A stretch of DNA of 64,000 nt from Flavobacterium sp. RSP15 (GCF_003968755.1 NZ_RYDL01000004.1:166499-230498), one strand, 5' to 3'; positions 37,105-47,182 are shown, counted from the first letter of the stretch. A program made the numbers and translations. The notes: generated by a model not told the origin, from the sequence alone.

Positions 37105-37980
37105 ATGCATGACAATCTAATTATTTTGGCTGGCGGCGCTTCTTCCAGAATGAAAAAACAAGTTACAGTTGATAATTTGAGTGACGAAGAAATTGCGCAA
37201 GCGAATGAAAGAAGTAAAGGATTAATTGGTGTTGGCCCAAATGGAAGACCATTATTGGATTATCTTTTATTGAATGCGAAAAAAGCAGGGTATAAAAATA
37301 TCTATATTATTATTGGTGAGCGGGGTGATCTATTTAAAGAATTTTACGGAAGTGAAAACAAATACAATGATTTTCATGGTTTAACTATCTCTTTTGCTAT
37401 TCAATATATTCCGGAAGGAAGAGCCAAACCATTAGGTACTGCAGATGCATTATTTCAAGCTGTAGAACAATATCCGGAACTGAATTCATTGGATTACTCG
37501 GTTTGCAACAGCGACAACTTGTATTCAGTCGATGCACTTTATGCTCTTAGAGAAACAGATAGTCCTAATGCTTTTATAAGTTATAATAGAGATGCGATGG
37601 AATTTCCATCGGAACGAATTTCTCGATTTGCCATTGCCAAACTCGACCATGACAATCAATTATTTGACATTCTTGAAAAACCAACTGCAGCTAATTTAGA
37701 GAGTTACAAAGATTCCGAGGGAAAGTTAAGAGTGAGCATGAATGCTTTTAAATTTAAAGGAGATCTTATCTATCCTTATCTAAAAAACTGTCCCGTTCAT
37801 CCTGAAAGAGACGAAAAGGAATTACCTACCGTACTTTTAAACGCATTAAAAGAACACCCAAATACCACATTTGGCATCCCTTTTTCTGAACACGTACCGG
37901 ATTTAACGGCAAAAGAAGACATAGCTGAAGTAAAGGCCTATCTAAAAAAACAGTATCCTGTATTAAATTGGAATGACTAA
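37105..37980 (+). CDS. Sugar-1-phosphate nucleotidyltransferase
   Basis: A 291-residue GT-A-type nucleotidyltransferase: the N-terminal LIILAGGASSRMKK loop binds the nucleotide and the basic residues activate the phosphate, followed by GRPLLDYLLLNAKKAGYKN, PLGTADALFQAV and SVCNSDNLYS (Asp metal ligand). An inserted acidic loop (NLSDEEIAQANERSKG) separates the signature from the usual Lys. It probably joins UTP to the sugar 1-phosphate made by the adjacent kinase. The substrate is inferred from context only. Confidence 0.82.
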   Translation: MHDNLIILAGGASSRMKKQVTVDNLSDEEIAQANERSKGLIGVGPNGRPLLDYLLLNAKKAGYKNIYIIIGERGDLFKEFYGSENKYNDFHGLTISFAIQYIPEGRAKPLGTADALFQAVEQYPELNSLDYSVCNSDNLYSVDALYALRETDSPNAFISYNRDAMEFPSERISRFAIAKLDHDNQLFDILEKPTAANLESYKDSEGKLRVSMNAFKFKGDLIYPYLKNCPVHPERDEKELPTVLLNALKEHPNTTFGIPFSEHVPDLTAKEDIAEVKAYLKKQYPVLNWND

Positions 37981-38016
37981 TAATTCTGAAAGGATAACTC
38001 CTAATATTTAAAAAAA

Positions 38017-38943
38017 ATGAAGAAGTATATAATAACAGGTGGCGCAGGATTTATAGGAAGTCACATTGCTGAATATTTATCCGCTAAAGGACATCATGTA
38101 ATTGTTTTGGACAGTTTAAGAACGGGATTCGAAAAAAATATTAATGGGCTGAATGTTCAATTTGAAAAAGGAGATATCAGGGATAAAAATCTTGTGGAAG
38201 AACTAGTGCAAGGTGCTAATGGTATATTTCACTTAGCGGCTTTGGTAAGCGTCCCGGAATCCCTTTTAAATATAAACAAATGTATTGAAATCAATACATT
38301 GGGGACAATAAATATTTTGGAGGCCGCAAAGAAGAATGTAAATTGCAAAGTAGTACTTTCTTCATCTGCGGCTAATTATGGAGACAATCCCATATTGCCT
38401 AAAATAGAAACAATGACTCCGGAACCGATGACTCCGTATGCTGTTACAAAATTAGATGGTGAGTTTTATCTGAAAATGTATCAAGATCAATGGGGTCTTC
38501 CTACTGCTTCATTACGTTATTTCAATGTTTTTGGTCCTAGACAAAATTTAAAATCAGCCTATGCAGCAGCGGTACCAATTTTCATAAATAATGCACTTCA
38601 AAACAAACCGATAACCATTTTTGGAGATGGCTTACAAACTAGAGATTTTATTTATGTAAAAGATGTGGTAAGAGCAAATATTTTGGCATCTCAAAAAGGG
38701 AATGAAACCTATAATGTGGCTCTAGGCCATAACACGTCAATATTAGAATTAGCGGAAAAAATCATTGAAATAACCAACTCCAAATCAAAAATAAAATTTC
38801 TGGATGAAAGATCAGGAGATATTAAACATTCAAAAGCAAATCCTTCAAAATTCACTCAACTAGGATTTAAACCACAGTATTCTATAGATCATGCCTTGAA
38901 AGAGACTATTGAATTTTACCATAAAGCATCGTTAATTAACTAA
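38017..38943 (+). CDS. NAD-dependent UDP-hexose/UDP-HexNAc 4-epimerase-like SDR
   Basis: The 308-residue extended SDR has GGAGFIGSHIAEYL (NAD), the catalytic SSSAANYG serine region and Tyr-x3-Lys in PYAVTKLDGE, then RYFNVFGPRQ and FGDGLQTRDFIYVKDVV. It is closest in pattern to the WbpP/Gne-type UDP-GlcNAc 4-epimerases and to GalE-like dehydratase/epimerase relatives. In this operon it would convert UDP-GalNAc to UDP-GlcNAc. It is third in the kinase operon. Confidence 0.82.
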   Translation: MKKYIITGGAGFIGSHIAEYLSAKGHHVIVLDSLRTGFEKNINGLNVQFEKGDIRDKNLVEELVQGANGIFHLAALVSVPESLLNINKCIEINTLGTINILEAAKKNVNCKVVLSSSAANYGDNPILPKIETMTPEPMTPYAVTKLDGEFYLKMYQDQWGLPTASLRYFNVFGPRQNLKSAYAAAVPIFINNALQNKPITIFGDGLQTRDFIYVKDVVRANILASQKGNETYNVALGHNTSILELAEKIIEITNSKSKIKFLDERSGDIKHSKANPSKFTQLGFKPQYSIDHALKETIEFYHKASLIN

Positions 38944-38964
38944 TAGAATTAAAAATTCACAGAT

Positions 38965-40290
38965 ATGAGTAATAGTATTAAATCAAAAAACAATTTAGTC
39001 CCAATACTAATTATAGCAGGCTTATTTTTCATATTTGGTTTTGTGACCTGGATTAATGGTGCACTAATTCCATTTATGAAAACTATCAATGAATTAACCG
39101 ATGCTCAATCCTATTTGGTAGCATCGGCATCCTATATTTCATTTGTAGTAATGGCTTTACCAGCTTCATATATTTTGAATAAGATAGGTTACAGAAAAGG
39201 AATGTCTTTAGGATTAATAATAATGGCGATTGGCGCTTTAGTATTTATTCCAGCGGCTGAGGCAAGAACTTACTGGGTGTTTTTAACAGGTATTTTTATT
39301 CAAGGTGTCGGGATGACTTTATTACAAACAGCTGCGAACCCGTATATTACAATTTTGGGACCTATCGATAGTGGTGCCAAACGTATTGCCATTATGGGAA
39401 TAGCCAATAAGACAGCCGGTGCAATAGGATCTTTGATTTTTGGCACATTATTATTATCAGGAATAGATGAAGTCAAACAAAAATTAGGAAGCGCGTCGAT
39501 TGAAGAAAAAGCAGTGTTATTAGATACTATGGCAGACAGTGTTTTTATGCCTTACTTAATAATGGCTACAGTATTATTAATTTTAGGATTATTAATTAGA
39601 AAAGCACCTCTGCCTCACGTTGAAGCAGCTGAAGTGAATGAGATAAAAGAAGGATCTGAAACAAAAAAAAGTATCTTTCAGTTTCCTCATTTATGGTTGG
39701 GTGTTTTAACATTATTTGTCTATATAGGGGCAGAAGTTATAGCTGGAGATACTATAATAGCCTATGGTATTTCGTTAGGTTTCCCAGCTGCAGACGCCAA
39801 GTTCTTTACAACTTTAACCTTATTAGCAATGGTGTGTACCTATGCTCTAGGAGTTTTTTTAATACCCAAGTATTTAAAACAAGGAACTGCACTTATAATT
39901 AGTGCTGCATTAGGCCTCATTTTCAGTGTTTGTATATTATTAACCACCGGCTTTACGTCTATTTTATTTGTGGCATCATTAGGCATTGCCAATGCACTGG
40001 TTTGGCCAGCAATATGGCCTTTAACTTTAGATGGATTAGGAAAATTCACTAAGACAGCGTCAGCCTTATTAATTATGGCGATTTCAGGTGGAGCAATTAT
40101 TCCACCATTATATGGTAGAATGGTTGATGCCAATAAACAAGAGCTTATTGCTAAAGGAATAAATGAATCAGATGCTTTGGCAACAGCAGCAACAAGTAGT
40201 TATTGGATTTTAATTCCCTGTTATTCCATTATTCTATTTTTTGCTATCTGGGGGCATAATTATAAAAGCTGGTCAAGAAATAATAAATAA
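38965..40290 (+). CDS. MFS sugar transporter, FucP/NagP-like
   Basis: The 441-residue protein has about 12 hydrophobic helices. FGFVTWINGALIPFMK near residue 25 and LLQTAANPYITILGP near residue 118 are landmarks of the FHS sugar:proton symporter group (fucose, glucose/galactose, GlcNAc NagP). It sits in the inner membrane and should bring in the monosaccharide that the upstream kinase phosphorylates. Fits with GalNAc or GlcNAc uptake. Confidence 0.9.
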   Translation: MSNSIKSKNNLVPILIIAGLFFIFGFVTWINGALIPFMKTINELTDAQSYLVASASYISFVVMALPASYILNKIGYRKGMSLGLIIMAIGALVFIPAAEARTYWVFLTGIFIQGVGMTLLQTAANPYITILGPIDSGAKRIAIMGIANKTAGAIGSLIFGTLLLSGIDEVKQKLGSASIEEKAVLLDTMADSVFMPYLIMATVLLILGLLIRKAPLPHVEAAEVNEIKEGSETKKSIFQFPHLWLGVLTLFVYIGAEVIAGDTIIAYGISLGFPAADAKFFTTLTLLAMVCTYALGVFLIPKYLKQGTALIISAALGLIFSVCILLTTGFTSILFVASLGIANALVWPAIWPLTLDGLGKFTKTASALLIMAISGGAIIPPLYGRMVDANKQELIAKGINESDALATAATSSYWILIPCYSIILFFAIWGHNYKSWSRNNK

Positions 40291-40362
40291 AAAAACATTT
40301 TGATGAGGCAATATATTTTGAATAAATATTGAGAATATTAGGATAACAGTTTGTCAATATGT

Positions 40363-40884
40363 TTGAGAAAAAAGTATAAATGGGGGATTATTGGATGCGG
40401 AAATGTAACAGAACTTAGAAGCGGTCCTGCCTATCAAAAAGTGGAAGGTTTTGAGTTACATGCAGTCACGCAGCGCAATATTTAAAAAGCCGAAGATTAT
40501 GCGATTAAGTACAGTGTTCTTAAGTTTTATGGAGATGTGGATGATTTAATAAATGATCCTGAAGTCGACTCCTTATGTATAGCAACTCCGCCAGATTCTC
40601 ATTGCTATTATGCTCTAAAAGTTGTTGCATCAGGCAAAATTTGTTGTATTTAGAAAACAATGGAATCAACGTATGAAGAATATTTACTTGTAAATAATGT
40701 CTTTGAAGAAATGAAAACACCATTATTTGTTACTTATTATAGACGATCACTCCCTAGAATTAAGTTGGAACAAGGTTCATTTAAAGAAAGCTTGATAATA
40801 AAACAACCTGAAAACATTAATTTTTTTCATGTTCAAAATATAAAAAATCATTTAGTCAAGAATTCTATACATCCTGAGTGTTAG
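40363..40884 (+). pseudogene. Decayed Gfo/Idh/MocA oxidoreductase
   Basis: One frame reads KWGIIGCGNVTELRSGPAYQ (NAD-binding start), then hits a TAA after TQRNI near 40483 and a TAG after KICCI near 40651 while remaining homologous in between (DPEVDSLCIATPPDSH). Only about 170 codons remain where the family has about 330, and no normal start codon is left. An internal ATG at 40660 gives a meaningless 74-residue fragment. Confidence 0.85.
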
Positions 40885-40938
40885 ATAATATTTTGGGAAA
40901 TATCAATAAAATTAAAAATAAATTATAAAAATTAAGCC

Positions 40939-42867
40939 ATGTTAAATAGTAATATTGATAAAGCCACAGGTTTCGAAAAGCGGTTTGAGAATATAGGAAC
41001 CGTAGTTTATGAAAATTCAGTAGCTGCCTCTAAAGCTGTAGCTAAAGAAATATCAGATTTGATAAAAGTTAAACAAGCCCAAAAACAGCCTTGTATATTG
41101 GGGTTGGCCACAGGTTCTTCCCCGAAAGGATTGTATTCAGAACTAGTGCGCTTACACAAAGAAGAAGGATTAAGTTTTAAAAATGTAGTGTCATTCAATT
41201 TAGATGAATATTATCCTATGGAGCGAGATTCCATAAATAGCTATGTGCGATTTATGAAAGAATTGTTATTTAATCAAGTTGATATTTTACCGGAAAACAT
41301 CCATGTTCCGGATGGAACATTGTCAAAAGAAGAAATAGCGAATTATTGTGCCACATATGAAGCCAAAATTGAAGCTCTTGGAGGAATAGATTTACAAATT
41401 TTAGGAATTGGAGGAAACGGTCATATAGGATTTAATGAATCAGGATCTTTACAAAATTCTAAAACACGATTAGTAGCTTTAGATCATATTACAAGAGTAG
41501 CTGCAAGCAGTGACTTTTCTGGCTTAGATCATACTCCTAGAACAGCTATTACATTGGGAGTTAAAAAGATTATGGAAGCAAATAGAGTGATTCTTATGGC
41601 TTGGGGAGAAGGAAAAGCGAATATTATAAAAGCATCGGTAGAAGGTACAGTTACAAATTTAGTACCGGCTTCATTTTTGCAAGAACATACAAATGCCACC
41701 TTTGTTTTAGATAGAAAAGCCTCTTCAAAATTAACCCGAATTAATACGCCTTGGTTAGTCGAAAAAATAGTATGGACAGATAAACTTATAAGGAAAGCGA
41801 CATTGGGTTTAGCCCTTCATTTGAAAAAACCTATTTTAATGCTTACAGATGCTGATTATATAGAAAATGGCATGAGTGATTTATTAGCCGATTCAGGACC
41901 AGCTTACGACATTAATATAAAAATGTTCAACAAGCTTCAAAATACTATAACAGGATGGCCAGGAGGTAAACCCAATGCCGATGACAGCAAACGACCAGAA
42001 CGTGCAGAGCCTGCCAAAAAGCGTGTGCTTATTTTTAGTCCACATCCAGATGATGATATTATTAGTATGGGTGGCACATTCAAGAGATTGCATGAACAAG
42101 GACATGAAGTACATATTGGTTATCAAACCTCCGGTAATATAGCAGTAGCTGATGATGAAGCGCTACGATTTGCAAGCTTTGTTTGTGATTATAATGATAA
42201 GTTCGGTATCAAAAGCCCTGAGGCAGAAAATATTTATAAAAAAGCAATAACATTCCTAAAGAACAAAAAAGCGAGTGAGGTTGATATCGCCGAAGTAAGA
42301 TACATCAAAGGTTTAATTCGAAAAGGTGAGGCACGATCAACCAGTTTTTATGTTGGTATTCCAGAAGAGCAGATTCATTTCATGGAACTTCCGTTTTATG
42401 AAACAGGAACTATTGAGAAAAACCCAATAGGAGAATCAGATATTCAAATCACGATGGATCTCATCGAGAAAATTAAACCACATCAAATTTATGCAGCAGG
42501 TGATTTGGCAGACCCACACGGAACCCATAAAGTATGTTTAGATGCTATTTTTGAATCTATAAAACGTTTAAAACCTAAAAAGTACATGAATGATTGTTGG
42601 GTTTGGTTATACAGAGGGGCTTGGCAAGAATGGGGAATTGACGAGATCGAAATGGCTGTACCGATGGGGCCAGACCAAGTGTTGGAAAAACGAAAAGGGA
42701 TATTTAAGCATCAATCCCAAAAAGATGGTGTCGTGTTTCAAGGAGCAGACAGCAGAGAGTTTTGGCAAAGAGCCGAGGATAGAAATAAAGAAACTGCCAA
42801 TTTGTATGATGAATTAGGATTGTCCCATTATGCAGCAATGGAAGCATTTGTTAGATGGGAATTTTAA
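40939..42867 (+). CDS. nagB: Glucosamine-6-phosphate deaminase fused to PIG-L/LmbE domain
   Basis: The 642-residue protein has an N-terminal NagB domain (LATGSSPKGLY, FNLDEYYPMERDSINSYVRF, LGIGGNGHIGFNES) and from about residue 365 a PIG-L/LmbE deacetylase-like domain (FSPHPDDDIISMGG metal motif, DLADPHGTHK). This fusion is the usual Bacteroidota NagB form. It converts GlcN-6-P to fructose-6-P and ammonia in the cytoplasm, the last step of amino sugar catabolism; the role of the second domain is unclear. It closes the operon functionally, but a GlcNAc-6-P deacetylase gene is not in the window. Confidence 0.92.
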   Translation: MLNSNIDKATGFEKRFENIGTVVYENSVAASKAVAKEISDLIKVKQAQKQPCILGLATGSSPKGLYSELVRLHKEEGLSFKNVVSFNLDEYYPMERDSINSYVRFMKELLFNQVDILPENIHVPDGTLSKEEIANYCATYEAKIEALGGIDLQILGIGGNGHIGFNESGSLQNSKTRLVALDHITRVAASSDFSGLDHTPRTAITLGVKKIMEANRVILMAWGEGKANIIKASVEGTVTNLVPASFLQEHTNATFVLDRKASSKLTRINTPWLVEKIVWTDKLIRKATLGLALHLKKPILMLTDADYIENGMSDLLADSGPAYDINIKMFNKLQNTITGWPGGKPNADDSKRPERAEPAKKRVLIFSPHPDDDIISMGGTFKRLHEQGHEVHIGYQTSGNIAVADDEALRFASFVCDYNDKFGIKSPEAENIYKKAITFLKNKKASEVDIAEVRYIKGLIRKGEARSTSFYVGIPEEQIHFMELPFYETGTIEKNPIGESDIQITMDLIEKIKPHQIYAAGDLADPHGTHKVCLDAIFESIKRLKPKKYMNDCWVWLYRGAWQEWGIDEIEMAVPMGPDQVLEKRKGIFKHQSQKDGVVFQGADSREFWQRAEDRNKETANLYDELGLSHYAAMEAFVRWEF

Positions 42868-42879
42868 GTAAATGATAAA

Positions 42880-43165
42880 ATGGCATCAATAAAATCGATT
42901 TCAGGAATTACAGGAACTATTGGAGGCATAGTTAATGATAATTTGACTCCAATAAATGCTATAAAATTTGCAGCAGCGTATGGTATCTAGTTAAAGCAGC
43001 AAAATATTAAAAAAAATTTCACTAATTATTGGAAGAGATGCCAGAATTTGTGAAGATACGATTAGTACAGAACCTAATATTCGAATTTATACCGAAAGTA
43101 TTTCCGAAGATGAGGCAGACGAACTGGCAATAAAATTTATCAACGAAATTAAAAAATGTATTTAA
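42880..43165 (+). pseudogene. Remnant of a phosphoglucosamine mutase/phosphomannomutase gene
   Basis: An ATG at 42880 starts MASIKSISGITGTIGGIVND, the N-terminus of a Bacteroidota phosphohexosamine mutase, and stops after FAAAYGI. A following stretch still reads GRDARI, and the C-terminal end EPNIRIYTESISEDEADELA is preserved in another frame up to TAA 43163-43165. About 400 internal codons are deleted. The lost enzyme would interconvert HexNAc-1-P and HexNAc-6-P, which fits the operon. Confidence 0.8.
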
Positions 43166-43168
43166 AAA

Positions 43169-43489
43169 ATGAATATTTCTTTTGAGGCACCATTTCATAC
43201 TTTTACCAGATATGCAAAGGTAGAAAAAACTGAATTTTATGATCAATTTATCAATTGGTTAAAAGGGGAATTCGATCTGTATTTAATGGAAGAAACGGAT
43301 GGCTTGAGAGTATATTATCCAAATGGAATGTTTACCGTTAAGCTTGTTTCGAAAAGAGAAAATGATTTTTCTATAGAAATAAAAATTAAAAGCAAAAATT
43401 TAAAAGCGGCTAATCAAATCAGTAAAAAAATTGAAACTATTCATAGTCATCTAAAAACAGTACTAAATAAAACAATTTATGATAAATAA
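43169..43489 (+). CDS. Unrecognised 106-residue protein
   Basis: Starts three bases after the mutase remnant ends. It is a compact alpha/beta protein with no signal peptide: RYAKVEKTEFYDQFINWLKG, then alternating strands (DLYLMEETDGLRVYYPNGMF) and a C-terminal helix rich in lysine. I do not recognise a family. Its position after a decayed gene means it may itself be dispensable or a shortened gene. The gap up to 43634 has nothing clear. Confidence 0.5.
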   Translation: MNISFEAPFHTFTRYAKVEKTEFYDQFINWLKGEFDLYLMEETDGLRVYYPNGMFTVKLVSKRENDFSIEIKIKSKNLKAANQISKKIETIHSHLKTVLNKTIYDK

Positions 43490-43634
43490 TAAAATGAATC
43501 AAGCCTTTTTAGGTTTCGTTCTAGCATGGTGAATTTTGTAACTTTTCAAAATAAATAAGTGAATTTATTATTCAAATTTGATTCAAAGAAACAATAAATT
43601 TGTCTCTTAATTATAAACTATTTTAGATAAAAAT

Positions 43635-44591
43635 ATGGATTACAACAGATGCGGAAAAAGTGGTTTATTATTACCGCAAATATCTTTAGGATTATGGCAT
43701 AATTTTGGGTCGGTAGATAGTTTCGAAAATGCAGAAGGCATTGCTAAGGCTGCTTTTGATAAAGGAATTACACATTTTGATTTAGCCAATAATTACGGTC
43801 CGGATCCGGGCTCTGCTGAGATTACTTTTGGTAAAATTTTAAAGAAGAATTTTCATGGAAATCTTCGTGACGAAATTGTAGTTTCGACCAAAGCCGGTTA
43901 TACTATGTGGAAGGGTCCTTATGGCGATTGGGGTTCCCGTAAGTATTTATTGTCCAGTTTGAATCAGAGTTTGAAGCGGATGAATTTGGAGTATGTAGAT
44001 GTTTTCTATTCTCATCGTTATGATCCTGAAACACCATTGGAAGAAACCATGATGGCTTTGGATTATGCTGTTCGAAGCGGAAAAGCTATGTATGCTGGGA
44101 TATCTAATTATAATCCGGAACAGACCAGAGACGCTGTCGATATTCTAAAGCAATTGGGAACACCTTGTCTGATTCATCAAGTCAAATATTCAATGTTTGA
44201 GCGAAATCCGGAAATCGGATTATTAAACATTCTGGAAGAAAAAGGAGTTGGTTGTATTGCTTTTTCACCTTTAGCCCAAGGACTTTTAACTGATAAATAT
44301 ATAAAAGGGATTCCGAAAAACTCTCGTGCCTCTAATCCTAATGGTCATTTAAAAACTGAAGAAGTTTCGGAGGAAAAAATTTTGAAAATTATTCAATTGA
44401 CTTTAATTGCGCAAAAAAGAAACCAATCTTTAGCACAAATGGCTTTGGCTTGGTTGTTAAAAGATAATCGTATTACCTCAGTATTAATTGGAGCTAGTTC
44501 AATTGCACAACTCAATTACAATATTGACAGTCTGCAGAATCTTACTTTCTCCAAAGATGAATTAGATGAGATTGATACGATTTTACAATAG
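43635..44591 (+). CDS. Aldo/keto reductase, YghZ/MgrA-like
   Basis: A 318-residue (alpha/beta)8 NADPH-dependent reductase of the AKR14 type. Landmarks are LGLWHNFGSVDS, THFDLANNYGPDPGSAE (Asp and catalytic Tyr), VVSTKAGYTMWKGPYGDWGS (Lys) and FYSHRYDPETPLEETM (His), with a C-terminal IGASSIAQL cofactor site. E. coli YghZ reduces L-glyceraldehyde 3-phosphate and methylglyoxal. It stands alone between the amino sugar operon and pectin gene remnants, so its physiological substrate is open. Confidence 0.9.
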   Translation: MDYNRCGKSGLLLPQISLGLWHNFGSVDSFENAEGIAKAAFDKGITHFDLANNYGPDPGSAEITFGKILKKNFHGNLRDEIVVSTKAGYTMWKGPYGDWGSRKYLLSSLNQSLKRMNLEYVDVFYSHRYDPETPLEETMMALDYAVRSGKAMYAGISNYNPEQTRDAVDILKQLGTPCLIHQVKYSMFERNPEIGLLNILEEKGVGCIAFSPLAQGLLTDKYIKGIPKNSRASNPNGHLKTEEVSEEKILKIIQLTLIAQKRNQSLAQMALAWLLKDNRITSVLIGASSIAQLNYNIDSLQNLTFSKDELDEIDTILQ

Positions 44592-44779
44592 TAAAAAAAG
44601 AGCAAATATTAAACAGACCATCAAAAAACATCAGCTATTTTGACTTAAAGTCGATTTTTGATCTGTTTATGACTGAGTGATATCGCTAGAATTTTTCGAG
44701 ACAATACCGTGGACAAGCCCTGAAATTTGGTAGAGATGACTAATGACGTAGCACTTCAGCAACTCCTTTTGGAAATATC

Positions 44780-45251
44780 GTAATAAGAAATTACCAGTTC
44801 AAAAGACTGCATGCGATTGTAATAGGAAGTGAAATGATGGCCGGAGTTCGAAATAAGTATGTTGATTACTGTAAAGCGAGTGGATATTTAAAAAGAGATA
44901 ATTTAAATTAAAACAAATAGAGATCGAGCGCGCTATTTTAAATATATATTTTTGTCCAATATTTCTTTTAGGACATGGAAGACTGCATTTACATCACTGC
45001 CAATAACATGGAGTAGAAAGCGGATTATTTCCGTCTAAATTCGGATATTTCTTTAATATCAGTTGCACTGAAGTCACCAACACGGGAATTGTAATAGAAG
45101 GATACCCCGATAAAAAGTAGAAAACGTTAATTTGAACCGTTTTATAATACAATGAGCTAAAAACGGATTGAGCCTTACTACTACTAAAAATGTAACTTTT
45201 AATGAAGTTGTAATTGGTGAGAGAGGTACAATTCTTACTGCTGCAAAGTAA
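44780..45251 (+). pseudogene. Shredded GH28 polygalacturonase-like gene (3' part)
   Basis: Translation in shifting frames recovers GH28 pieces: HAIVIGSEMMAGVRN-YVDYCKASGYLKR, then DMEDCIYITANN, CTEVTNTGIVIEGYPDKK and TTKNVTFNEVVIGERGTILTAAK up to TAA 45249-45251. At least several frameshifts and stops separate them. The neighbour at 45275 is a rhamnogalacturonan acetylesterase, so both come from a pectin utilisation locus. Bases 44592-44779 hold no clear feature. Confidence 0.8.
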
Positions 45252-45274
45252 TATATTAAAAAAAAATAATTTTT

Positions 45275-46018
45275 ATGAAACCTATTATTATTTTGACGTT
45301 GTTAATTTCCTTAAACAGACTGTCTCAAAAAACTACAATTTATACTATTGGTGATTCTACGATGGCTGATAAAATAAAACCGGAAGAAAACCCAGAAACC
45401 GGTTGGGGACAGGTATTGCGCCTGTTTTTTAATTCGAATGTAATTATAAAGAATCGAGCGGTAAATGGCGGAAGTACACGCAGTTTTATTGATGAGAAAA
45501 AATGGGAAGCAGTTTTTAAGGTTTTAAAACCGGGAGATTATGTTTTTATACAATTTGGGCATAATGATGAAAAATTAACCGATTTTACTCGGTATACAAA
45601 TCCACATACAACGTATCGACATAACATCATTCGGTTTGTAAATGAAAGCAGGGAAAAAGGGGCAATTCCAATTTTGTTTTCATCAATTGCCAGAAGAAAT
45701 TTTAATGAAAATGGAGTATTAGTCGGAACGCATGGTGATTATCCGCTTGAAACTCGTTTGGTAGCCCTAGAGTACAAAGTGCCTTTTGTGGATTTAGAAT
45801 ATTATTCAGAATTACTTGAAACCTCTTATGGTCCCGAAAAATCGAAAGCGCTACATTTGCATTTTAAACCCGGTGAGAATTCCTATTATCCAGAGGGAAA
45901 GTCTGATGACACACATTTAAGTAGAAAAGGAGCTTTGGCTATAGCCCGTTTGGTTGTTGATCAAATTAAGCTAATGAATAATCCTTTCTTTAAAAAATTA
46001 AAAAAACAATTACTGTAA
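45275..46018 (+). CDS. SGNH-family rhamnogalacturonan acetylesterase
   Basis: A 247-residue GDSL/SGNH hydrolase of the RGAE type: IYTIGDSTMAD (nucleophile Ser and oxyanion block), VNGGSTRSFI (Gly block), FIQFGHND (Asn block) and DDTHLSRKG (Asp/His pair). The catalytic residues are intact. A short, imperfect signal peptide (MKPIIILTLLISLNRLS) suggests periplasmic location. It would remove acetyl groups from rhamnogalacturonan I. The adjacent GH28 gene is dead, so the pathway is probably not functional here. Confidence 0.85.
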   Translation: MKPIIILTLLISLNRLSQKTTIYTIGDSTMADKIKPEENPETGWGQVLRLFFNSNVIIKNRAVNGGSTRSFIDEKKWEAVFKVLKPGDYVFIQFGHNDEKLTDFTRYTNPHTTYRHNIIRFVNESREKGAIPILFSSIARRNFNENGVLVGTHGDYPLETRLVALEYKVPFVDLEYYSELLETSYGPEKSKALHLHFKPGENSYYPEGKSDDTHLSRKGALAIARLVVDQIKLMNNPFFKKLKKQLL

Positions 46019-46419
46019 AATGAACAGTTAAATAAGGAAGATCTTCGTTTCTAATACTATTAAGTAAGTCGAAAGTTTAAAAGTCGTAAAGTCAAAAGAA
46101 TTAACTTTAAGTAAAACAGCTTTAAATCAGATTTTTACATGATTTTATCCTGATTTTAAAATACGACATTATACCATGGTTATTACTTATGTCCCATAAA
46201 AACCTTTTTGTAAGGTTAAATATTTAACAATGATATCTCAGGTGTAAGCGATCTTCTCCGCTGTCTTCAACATAGAAAAAAACTTATTAGCTGTCAGCTA
46301 TTTTTCGCAGGTTTTTGGCTTCTGGAGCTGGAGGGGATTTTGACAATCGCTACAGTCAACGAGGCGTGCAATAGGCGGTGAAGCAAGTCGCCAAAGCAGC
46401 AGGTGTTAAAAAATTTCTT
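46019..46419. other. Gap without recognisable gene
   Basis: Noncoding or decayed DNA. A short GC-richer stretch at about 46310-46400 (TTCTGGAGCTGGAGGGG, GGCGGTGAAGCAAGTCGCC) stands out but I cannot name it. Confidence 0.4.
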
Positions 46420-46800
46420 AAATTTAAAAAAACATCCACTTCTATTATTTCACATGAGACTAATGAATTTAAGAATAATTTTGATTTTTCATCTTCTACT
46501 TTAAACTTGAACCCGTTATTTTCAGTCTTAATTCTAAGTAATTAAAGAGGGAGCATTTTAGTTTCTTTGATTAATTCTTCAGAATTTTCTAAATTAAAAT
46601 ACTGATACAAACTTATATCTAGATATTCACAATCTTCCTCAGATTGTAAAAAATCAATTAGTAATTCAAAACGTTTTATTGTTGAAAGAATCAATTTTGC
46701 TAACTCAATATCGCTTTCGCAACTGCTCTTAAATCAGAAGTTGAAAAGGATGTTGTTATTACTGTTTTTACAATTTTATCAATATCAAAAAAACAAAAAA
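46420..46800 (-). pseudogene. Decayed small gene of unknown family
   Basis: The minus strand reads as coherent protein: IELAKLILSTIKRFELLIDF, LQSEEDCEYLDISLYQYFN, a stop after KMLPL, then KTENNGFKFKVEDEKSKLFL to FLNL. An apparent frameshift near 46715 joins an upstream piece (DIDKIVKTVITTSFSTSDLR). Composition is that of a former gene of about 120 residues. I do not recognise it. Confidence 0.4.
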
Positions 46801-47020
46801 TATACACAAATAAAGACACCTCATCAGCATCTTTCTTATCCCTCCCCCCTCTTAATTATAACCTGTTCTTAAACTCAAAAACCTTCTATATCTCGTAAAT
46901 ACCTAATAAACAAACTAAAATAATTCCTATTATTCCATACCTCAACTATAGAACGCATCGAGAATTACTATTTGATTATGAAATTAAAAATCATTTCGTC
47001 AATCACTTCTCACTATTCCC

Positions 47021-47046
47021 TGTCATCCTGAGCTTGTCGAAGGACA
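47021..47046. repeat. Dispersed flavobacterial repeat
   Basis: TGTCATCCTGAGCTTGTCGA followed by AGGACA, an imperfect palindrome of the same family as 19402-19427. It lies 137 bases before the AraC-type regulator. Confidence 0.7.
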
Positions 47047-47182
47047 CCACTCACTTTTCTCTAAAAAACACCTATTCAATTCCCGAATTGCACACTATAC
47101 TTCTTGATTTAGAGAATTGTATTATATAATTTTGTCTCCACCTCCCCACTCCATTCCGACAAATCTTCACTAATACAACACA

